Shown here: positions 28,594 through 64,000 of the stretch, piece after piece
Position numbering within the stretch: the stretch's first letter is position 1
Layout of the letters: each line of letters starts with the position of its first letter
Assembly: GCF_002234675.1 (NCBI RefSeq)
Contig: NC_019876.2
Coordinates: forward strand, 13,141,245 to 13,205,244
DNA from: Oryzias latipes
Lineage: Eukaryota; Chordata; Actinopteri; Beloniformes; Adrianichthyidae
Length of the DNA: 64,000 nucleotides
Reading direction: 5' to 3'
Made by a program: the position numbers and the translations under genes
Notes under the pieces: model-generated
Seen by the model: the letters and a program-made list of their open reading frames with translations, nothing else
The model's database searches: none
Told to the model about the DNA's origin: nothing

Positions 28594-29331
28594 ATGTCAT
28601 CCTCTATTGGGACTCGGAGCAAGATGTCCAGTAATACCAAGTTAGCTGCTGAAATTGCAGAAATGAAGGAATCTCTGAACTTCTTGTCAAGGGACATCAG
28701 TGAAGTGGTAAAAAATCAGAAAACACTGACAGGTCTCATGGAAAAACAGATCCAGGAGTTAAAGGCTGTCATCAAACAAAAGGATCTAAGGATTGAAATC
28801 CTGGAGCAAAAGGTGGATGACTTGGAGCAGAATTCCAGAGCAGATGACCTTCTGCTCACAGGGCTAGAGACCAGACATCAAAGTTATGCCCGGGCTGCTG
28901 ACCCAAAAAGTGATCAAGAAGGTGAAGATGCACCATCTGTGGAGCAGCACACCCTGGAGCAACAAGTGATCCACTATATGAGAAGTAAAGACATTCATCT
29001 GGATAGTCGACACATCTCAGCATGCCACACTCTGCCAAGTAAGGATAAAAAAAAGAAGCCTATGATCATTATAAGATTTGTAAGCAGAAAGCACAAAGTG
29101 GAAATCCTAAAGGAGGCAAAGAAACTGAAGGGCACTGGAGTTTATTTAAATGAGCACCTGACCAAGAAAAACTCAGAAATTGCTTGGACATGTCGTATCC
29201 TGAAAAAGCAACATAAAATACAAGCCACCTGGACCAGGAATGGAAAAGTGTTCATAAAACTGAATGGATCACCAGAGCAAGCTAAAGTGGTAGCAGTGAG
29301 ACAACTGAAAGACCTGGATCAGTACAAATGA
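28594..29331 (+). CDS. LINE ORF1: coiled-coil RNA-binding protein
   Basis: From the ATG at 28594 this encodes about 245 aa. Residues about 10-85 are heptad-rich, with 'EILEQKVDDLEQNSRADDLL' at the end of the coil. The second half resembles the RRM/C-terminal fold seen in ORF1 proteins of vertebrate LINEs ('MIIIRFVSRKHKVEILKEAK', 'GTGVYLNEHLTKKN'). Such proteins trimerise and bind LINE RNA to form the retrotransposition particle. The frame also opens at a non-ATG codon at 28585. No frameshift is seen, and ORF2 starts about 92 bp downstream. Confidence 0.8.
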   Translation: MSSSIGTRSKMSSNTKLAAEIAEMKESLNFLSRDISEVVKNQKTLTGLMEKQIQELKAVIKQKDLRIEILEQKVDDLEQNSRADDLLLTGLETRHQSYARAADPKSDQEGEDAPSVEQHTLEQQVIHYMRSKDIHLDSRHISACHTLPSKDKKKKPMIIIRFVSRKHKVEILKEAKKLKGTGVYLNEHLTKKNSEIAWTCRILKKQHKIQATWTRNGKVFIKLNGSPEQAKVVAVRQLKDLDQYK

Positions 29332-29422
29332 AAAACTCTAAAGTTCTATTTTGTTTAGACTCTACTGACAGAATCAGACTGTGGACTATTCTGTAGAGAG
29401 AAGGACTTTATTTTCAGCACAA

Positions 29423-31814
29423 ATGACTGACTCAGTGGTGAGTGAAAACACTTCTAAGTTTGATTATACAGAGCATGGACTTTATGATTTTGATAATGAT
29501 GTGGATCCAGACACTCATGTGTTTAATAAGTTCAAGGATACCTGCAGATATTACTGCGAGGAACAACTCAGTGAAGTTAAAACTGAGGGAAAATTTTCTG
29601 TTATTCATTTTAATTGTAGAAGTCTACCAAGAAATTTTGATAAAATTAAATCTTTTTTGGACACATTTAAAGGAAAATTTAAAGTAATTGCTCTGTCAGA
29701 GACATGGATAATTAAAGGGAAGGAAAATAATTTGAAAGTTGAAGGTTATGATTTGTATTACAATAGCAGAACAAATAGGATTGGAGGGGGAGTTGCCCTT
29801 TATATTGACAACGGTTTAAAATGGAAACCGGTAAAATGCATGACATCTACTATTGATGATTTAATGGAAAGTGTTGCTGTGGAAATAGAGTTACAAAAAA
29901 ACAAAAATATGACTGTTGGATGTGTATATAGGAAACCAGGATCAAAAATTGAAACTTTTAAGGAAAATTTAGAAGATATGTTAAGTAATCTAAATCACCA
30001 TAAACAATTAATAATTTGTGGAGACTTCAATATAGATCTCATAAAGCTAGATTCACATTTACAAACATCTGATTTTTTCGATTCATTATATAGTAAAGGA
30101 TTGTATCCTTTGATTACAAAGCCTAGCAGAATAACAACAAGTAGTGCAACTTTAATAGACAACATTTTTACCAATATTTTGGAAACTCAAAGAAATTGTG
30201 GGTTATTAATTAATGACATAAGCGATCACTTGCCTGTATTTGCTATATTTGACTTCAGGTTGCAAAAAAAGTCAGCAGAAATCCACCAAATATACAAAAG
30301 AATAAGGAATGATGAAACTCTGAACGCTTTCAGAAGTGATCTCATAAATCAAGACTGGAATGAAATTTATACAAATGATGTAAACGGTGCATATGAGGCT
30401 TTTCTGAAATGTTATTTAGATCTTTACAATAGACACTGTCCAGAAGTTCTAAGTAGACCTAAATCTAAAAATAACAGAAAACCCTGGATAACAAAGGGCC
30501 TACAGAATGCTTGTAAAAAGAAAAACAAACTCTATAAGGACTTTTTAAACTTAAGAACAGCAGCAGCTGAAAAACGTTATAAGGTTTACAAAAACAAGTT
30601 AACAAATGTATTGAGACAAGCTGAAAAGAAATATTATCATAGGATTCTGTATGAAAATAAACATAACTTAAAGGCTACGTGGAATATTCTGAATAAGGTC
30701 ATAGGAAATAAGTCAGGATCAATAGAACTACCTCACTTCTTCCTTAAAGACAATGTGGTCATCAAAAAGCAAGAGGACATGGCAAATGAATTCAATTCAT
30801 TTTTTGTAAATATAGGACCCAATTTAGCAGAAAATATTACATGCAATTTACAATCAAAAGATATTATTGAAAATAAAAATTGGATTTCCCATTCTATGTA
30901 TTTATCTGATGTGACTGAAAATGACATTTTGACTACAGTATACAAACTAAAAAACAAGACCTCAAAGGACAGGGACGGGATTGACATGAAATTAATAAAA
31001 ATGACCATAGATTGTGTTGTAAAACCACTACATCATATCTTTAATCTTTCACTTAAATTAGGAATTTTTCCTGAGAAGATGAAAATAGCTAAAGTTATTC
31101 CTTTTTTTAAAAATGGAGACAGACATACTTTTAATAATTACAGACCAGTATCATTACTTTCTCAATTTTCTAAAGTTTTAGAAAAGTTGTTTGTTAACAA
31201 ACTAGACAGCTTTATTGAAAAAAATAAATTGTTAAGTGAGAATCAGTTTGGGTTTCGTTCTAAAAGGTCCACGGGTTTGGCTATAATGAAAACAGTTGAA
31301 GAAATTTCAACAGCAATTGACAAAAAGAAATACACAATAGGAGTTTTCATGGATTTAAAGAAGGCTTTTGACACCATAGATCATTCTATCTTGATTTCTA
31401 AATTATATGCATATGGGGTTAGAGGAATCGCCCTGAACTGGATCACCAGTTATTTAAAAAACAGACAACAATATGTACAGTTTGGAGGTAAGAAGTCTGA
31501 TCTTATGAATATTATTTGTGGACTCCCACAAGGCTCAATTGTAGGACCTAAACTTTTTATTTTATATATAAATGATATCTGTGATATTTCTAAGTTGTTA
31601 CAGTTTGTTTTATTTGCTGATGATACTAATTTTTTCTGTTCTGGGGATAATCTGAAAACCTTAGCTAAAAGTATTGAAATGGAAATGATAAAACTCAAAA
31701 TGTGGTTTGACTACAATAAACTATCTTTGAATCTAACAAAAACAAAGTTTATGGTGTTTGGTAATAAAAACAGAACAGAAGTGACTTTGTCCATTGACAA
31801 TATAAAAATAGAAC
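29423..31814 (+). CDS. LINE ORF2, 5' part: AP endonuclease and reverse transcriptase
   Basis: An open frame of about 797 aa from the ATG at 29423 reaches the SINE insertion point. The N-terminal apurinic-like endonuclease shows 'IHFNCRSLPRNFDKIKSF', 'ALSETWI', 'GGGVALYI', 'ICGDFNIDL' and 'ISDHLPVFA' (catalytic E, D/N and H present). The RT domain shows 'FKNGDRHTFNNYRPVSLL', 'FGFRSKRST', 'GVFMDLKKAFDTIDH', 'GLPQGSIVGPKLFILYIND' and the catalytic box 'FADDTNFF'. The enzyme nicks target DNA and primes cDNA synthesis from LINE RNA. Codon use is A+T-rich, unlike dok1. The reading frame runs on into the SINE and stops at 31873. Confidence 0.88.
31797..31814. repeat. Left target-site duplication of the SINE
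   Basis: ACAATATAAAAATAGAAC (18 bp) is repeated exactly at 32041-32058, on the other side of the SINE. Confidence 0.95.
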
Positions 31815-32040
31815 TTGTTTCTCTTTCGGCTCCTCCCATCAGGGGTCGCCACAGCGAACAAGTCGCATGGTAAATTTGGCAATGTTTTACGCCGGATGCC
31901 CTTCCTGACGCAACCTTCTCAAAGCAACCGGGCTTGGGACTGGCACAGAAGTAGAGAAGGGAACAGGGAGCAGCCCGGATTCGAACCTGGGTTTCACGGA
32001 CGGAAGGCGCCGCAAACCAGCACGAGCTAAACCGGCTCCC
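31815..32040 (-). mobile_element. tRNA-derived SINE inserted in LINE ORF2
   Basis: Read on the minus strand, the element starts GGGAGCCGGTTTAGCTCGTG, with a B-box-like GGTTCGAATCC, and ends in a GCCGAAAGAG-type tail. So it is a tRNA-derived SINE lying antisense to the LINE. It is 226 bp long, bounded by a perfect 18-bp duplication (31797-31814 and 32041-32058). A second copy is at 54692-54912. Confidence 0.9.
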
Positions 32041-32600
32041 ACAATATAAAAATAGAACAGGTGTCTGAATTTAAATTTTTAGGGGTTATGTTGGACGACA
32101 AATTAACATGGAAATCTCATATATTTTATGTAAAAAATAAAGTAGCCAAGAGCCTTTTTGTTCTGAACAAATCTAAATATATTTTACCATGTCATATTAT
32201 GCACATGTTATATTGCTCTTTGGTTTTACCTTATTTCACATATTGTATTGAAGTGTGGGGAAATACATATGAAACTAATATAATGCCCTTAATTCTACTA
32301 CAGAAGAGAGCTATTCGAATTATTCACAAAGCTAATTTTAGAGATCACACAAATGAACTTTTTATTAAGTCAGGCTTATTAAAACTTAAAAATTTAATTG
32401 AATTGCAGACCTTATTAGTTATGTTTAAAGCCAGAAACAGAGATTTACCAGAAGACCTACAAAAGTTTTTTATTTTTACCACAGGAGATGAAAATCATAG
32501 GAGAAAATTTGATTTCAAACAACAGATTGCTCGAACAACATTAAAGCAAAAGTGTTTGTCTATAGCAGGGGTAAAAATGTGGAATTCCCAGGAGAATTAG
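32041..32600 (+). pseudogene. LINE ORF2, 3' part beyond the SINE
   Basis: After the second duplication the ORF2 frame resumes with 'VSEFKFLGVMLDDKLTWKSH' and continues to a stop at 32598-32600. This is the conserved post-RT segment of Jockey-superfamily LINEs. Only the SINE separates it from the 5' part; the two flanks are in the same frame across the duplicated site. As it stands it cannot be translated as part of ORF2. Confidence 0.82.
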
Positions 32601-32947
32601 TTAAAAAGTTGTCAAAATATTATTAAATTTAAACGCATGTATAAAGCTAAACAAATTAGTTTGTACAAACTTGACTGTTGAATGCAATTTTTGGAATATA
32701 TGTATTAAATGAATGGAATGTATTTACTGTGTAGTGGAACTGTACATTGTGCAATCTGAGCACAGGTGATGGTGTGAGAAATGTAAATGTAATGTTTAAA
32801 AGGGAGCAGATAATTATAAGAATTGTGTTCTTCAATTCTGCTCCCTTCCAATCATGAAAATGTTCAATATGTAAGACAAACATGTAAACATTTGAACATC
32901 AATTTTCATGAAAGGAACAAAAAAAAAAACAAAAAAAAAAAAAAAAA

Positions 32948-35200
32948 TAATGTCCAATTTAACTTTACTAGAATGGAACAAAAGGATTTGACAGTTTTTA
33001 CTGCTTCCTCATTTAAAAAGTCATAAAAAACACACAGGCAGGTCCCTGACAGCCTCAGTTTCAGAGAGAGAAGACACAACTTCCTGCTACCGAACAAACG
33101 ATCAGGGCTTGATTCTACAACCGAGTTTTAGGGCCAATTTACAAATGAAAATATTTTTTTAAATTACGACTATAAATTCATAAATTTACGAGAGATAAAA
33201 ATCACGACTGTTAAATTACGAGAAGAAAGTTGTCTGTTTATAACTTTAGAAGTCATAGGCTACATTTAATACTTTTTTTCTCGTAAAATAAGGTGTTTTA
33301 AAGTCATACGTTTATGACTTTAAAACATTCATTTACGAGAAAAAAGACAAATTTAAAATGTGATAAATTAACGAGAAAAAAACAACAAAGTTGTCTGTTT
33401 ATTGGAGCCTTGCTTAAAGATGAAATATGTGGAGCCTCTTCAGAAGTTTTACTTCAAAAACAAAGAAATTCTGAACCTTTTGGTCACTCAAAATCCGATT
33501 ATTGTCAGTGTAGCCGGCTTTCCGGGGTTCGGTGTCGGTAAAGCTGAGTTTCATCAGTAAAATCAGGAGCTCAGAGACACATTTGGATGTAGAGGACCGC
33601 TACTTTATTCTGCCATCATTATTCACATACCCAGAAGTCCATTTGTCTCATTACGTCATGAACCTGTCATGCACAGAACACCAATGTGCAAACAGTTACA
33701 ATTTATCCTGCAGATAAATGATCTTTTTTCAACATAAAACAACAAAGATAAATAAAAATAGTCTGTTATATTAGCAGAAGAACCTTGCAAATGCCTAAAA
33801 GTGCTCCTCCTCCTCAGACGGAAGCATTACACAGACTTAGATCTTGCATCTGCAGGGAGACCGATATCTTCATCAACGGGCTGCAGAGATCCTGTAAACC
33901 ACCATCAATAATTAAAACATTCATAAACCTTAAACTCAAACACATGAGCTTCCAAACATTTGGAACGTTATCATTAAACGTTCAGCTCACCTGGTTCACT
34001 AAGTTTAGTGGGTCTGCTCTGCTGCTGCGCGGCGTTCAGCTGCTGCTGCTCTGCATGCTCACCTCCACTTTAATCTCATAAATTTACGACAAGCTTAAAA
34101 TTTGTAATATTACTTTATTTTGTTGGTGGCCATAAAACTACGTTGTAGAAAATAAACTTAGCATAAAGATATAAAAAAAAAAACCTAGTCACTGTTGTTT
34201 TCATATTTTTAGGCAGAAGTCCTAAGAAGTAAAGACAGATAAAATCTATTTACTGAGTGTTTAGGCACCACTGTAAACCAACATCACTGTGTTTGTTATG
34301 TCTTGTACTCTCAGATTCACTCCTGATGCAACGATCATTCGGTTCCAACCTCGATTTTTGGGTCACTTTGTGTTTTACAAAACTACAACAACAAAAACAA
34401 ATCATTCAGAAATATCCTTTGTTTAAGTTTGTTTACAAGCAAAAAACAATATTAAAAAACCTTTCCGTTGGTCTCTAAATAGCCCGGTGTAATGTAACAA
34501 AAAAAAGAATGATATATCCTTCTTAAATTAGGCTCAACACGCATGTTTGACACTTTCAATGTAAATGGTAGCGATTCAACGATTCACTTTCCCCAAAATT
34601 CGGTTGAATTGTGCAACATAGGGTTCGGTTTAAACCGAGAATTGTGACACTCTTAATATGCGTACACAAAATAAAAAAAAGACTCATTTGAACCTTTCCA
34701 GAAACTATATGAACCAGAAAGAAATACTCTTTCAGAATCAAATCTGTCACTGTGTGTTTGTGTGTGTCCTGTTTAAGTTTGGAGCTTGTCGTTTCTAATC
34801 AGACTAAAAAGTGAGTCTTTCAGATTCCATCCATGAAGCCCAAAAAATGCAACAAGAACGTGTTAAAAACGCCATTTTCACTGGAGTGGGTCTTTAACGA
34901 TTAGTGATTTATTTAAACACTTTATTTTTAATATGAAAACTCAAATTTAATTAAAGGTAATGCCTTGATATTCTTTTTTTTTTTTTTTTACTGCAGACAC
35001 TTTTCTGTTGAATTTTCTTGTATTTTTGCTTAAAAAACATAAAATCTAGTCAATATTGTGATGACATAATTATCTTTAATTCAGATTTTGATCAGCAATA
35101 GCCAAAAGTAATTTAAAAACGTTTAAAAAATAGTTTTTTAGGTGTTTAGACATGATTTAAATCAAAGCGCACAGGCTATCAGCAGCTAGGATCCCCTCAT
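32948..35200. repeat. A+T-rich repeat region with TTTACGAG motifs, no gene seen
   Basis: Between about 33140 and 34092 many TTTACGAG, TTACGAGAAAAAA and CATAAATTTACGA motifs occur, including near-identical CATAAATTTACGA at 33179-33191 and 34077-34089, which bound about 0.9 kb. It looks like a degenerate fish repeat. 34845-34897 ends AAAACGCCATTTTCACTGGA then GTGGGTCTTTAA, a family B terminus. No exon was recognised. Confidence 0.45.
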
Positions 35201-36227
35201 TGTTCATTTTCACGTCATGTTTTATTTTTTTAATCCTCCGCTGGAAAATCTGTGGGCGTTCAAAAGGTTAAAAGTTTTTGTGGTTGTAGCTTGTAGAAGT
35301 AATGTAAAACGGTTAATAAATGATGCTTTTATTTTGGTCACAGCTCATAAAATAAACAACATGAGTTTAGAACACAGGAAGGTTGTGTCACCTGAAGGGT
35401 GGAACAGAAACAGAACAGAGACTCCAGACACTCAGTCAGAGTTAGAATGCAGCAGAGAAGTCCAAACCAAAGTCAGACAGGAAGTGTTTGGCTTGCAGCT
35501 CTGAAAATGAACATGGCGTGTTTCTGACGGCGTCACGGTCAGGATTCGACGCCCTTTGACCTTTCCTTTTTGTTGTTGCTTACAGACACCAGTGTTGTTC
35601 TGCCTGAACTATTGGATGAAGGTGGCGCGCGTTTGCTCTGCCTTTGGCGGCTCACGAGGATGAAGGAGAGCCAAAGGGTGGAGGGTGGCAGAGCTGAAGG
35701 TTCAAGTGAATTCTCCCTGCAGACAAAAGCGCCGTTGTGGCTTTCACTGGTGAATGCGGAACTCCTGTGACATCACGGCGTTGTGCCGGCGGGTCGTTGG
35801 TGGCATGGGGGCGGAATGGCGGGATGCTGATTAGGTGTGTGTGTGGCTCTGGAAACATAGACCTGCATCAATGCTGTCATTGTTGGGGTTTGCTGTCAGA
35901 ACAGCGTCAAAGTCCTTTCTTATGACATTTTCCGTTTTTGCAGACGGGACCAGTTTTTGTTGGGTGCTCTGTCTGGAGGGGGGGGCGCAGAGGGGCCCCT
36001 CTGTCCGCCGCTTCATTCCCATTAAAACACTAAAGCTGTGCTCACACTGGGGTTTAAGGGCAGAATGGAGAGGAATGTGCACGCCGGCTTTTGTGGACGT
36101 TCACCGAGCAACTGTGAGACGTTCCACACAAACTCTTTAAAAACAACATGAACGAGAACTTGGAGACGGTTTGGGTGACTGTGTGGGTGACTGTGTGTGG
36201 GAATCGGGCTCTGCTCTCTCTGAGCTC
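35201..36227 (-). other. Probable m1ap 3' UTR region
   Basis: This is the sequence downstream of the m1ap stop on the minus strand. AATAAA-type signals on the minus strand occur at 35328-35333 and near 35221, which would give a 3' UTR of about 0.9-1 kb. No ORF with recognisable homology. The assignment is inference from position. Confidence 0.35.

Positions 36228-64000
<27,773 letters not shown>

Larger units (their letters stand above)
28400..32947 (+). mobile_element. Nearly complete APE-type LINE retrotransposon
   Basis: Two consecutive ORFs, a coiled-coil ORF1 and an endonuclease/reverse-transcriptase ORF2, are followed by about 345 bp of 3' UTR and an A-rich tail at 32921-32947. The endonuclease type, RT motifs and ORF1 layout suit the Jockey superfamily (L2/CR1/Rex1-like); I cannot fix the clade. 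ORF2 is interrupted only by a SINE, and both ORFs are otherwise open, so the element is young. The exact 5' end is uncertain and no flanking duplication was identified. Confidence 0.85.

Overview
The window is nuclear DNA from a vertebrate, most likely a percomorph teleost. Genes are split by GT-AG introns, many only 65-140 bp long. tRNA-derived SINEs, LINEs, hAT elements and MITE-like repeats are abundant, and three orthologues of human chromosome 2p13 genes are recognisable. A medaka-like fish is possible from the repeat landscape, but that is an impression and not shown.

Layout. (1) 1-900: a decayed, apparently intronless oser1-like copy on the minus strand. (2) 2737-5313, minus: a complete 10-exon nagk gene (N-acetylglucosamine kinase, 350 aa) with a TCTCGCGAGA promoter palindrome 38 bp upstream of its start codon. 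(3) 7869-22811, plus: a complete 5-exon dok1 gene (docking protein 1, 657 aa). Its first coding exon lies 12 kb upstream of the rest. (4) 22.8-36.2 kb: a gene-free interval dominated by repeats, including a nearly complete LINE (28.6-32.9 kb). That LINE's ORF2 is split by a SINE with an exact 18-bp target-site duplication. (5) 36228-64000, minus: the 3' nine coding exons of m1ap (meiosis 1 associated protein), convergent with dok1 as in mammals. The ninth exon from the 3' end runs off the right edge. It is separated from the others by a 19.25-kb intron filled with transposable elements: a Charlie-like hAT, an R4/Dong-type LINE abutting a (TA)n tract, a second hAT nested in that LINE, a second SINE, a hairpin MITE and foldback-like repeats.

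Function. The three genes do not form an operon-like unit. nagk is a metabolic salvage enzyme, dok1 a tyrosine-kinase adaptor, and m1ap a meiotic recombination factor. What links them is ancestral synteny. I see no prokaryote-type system, CRISPR array, rRNA or stand-alone tRNA gene. The most unusual material is repeat biology: at least three short inverted-repeat families recur (here called A, B and C), and several insertions can be ordered in time from nesting. Exon boundaries were set by hand, by requiring GT-AG sites, phase continuity and alignment to remembered human orthologues. No alignment program was run.
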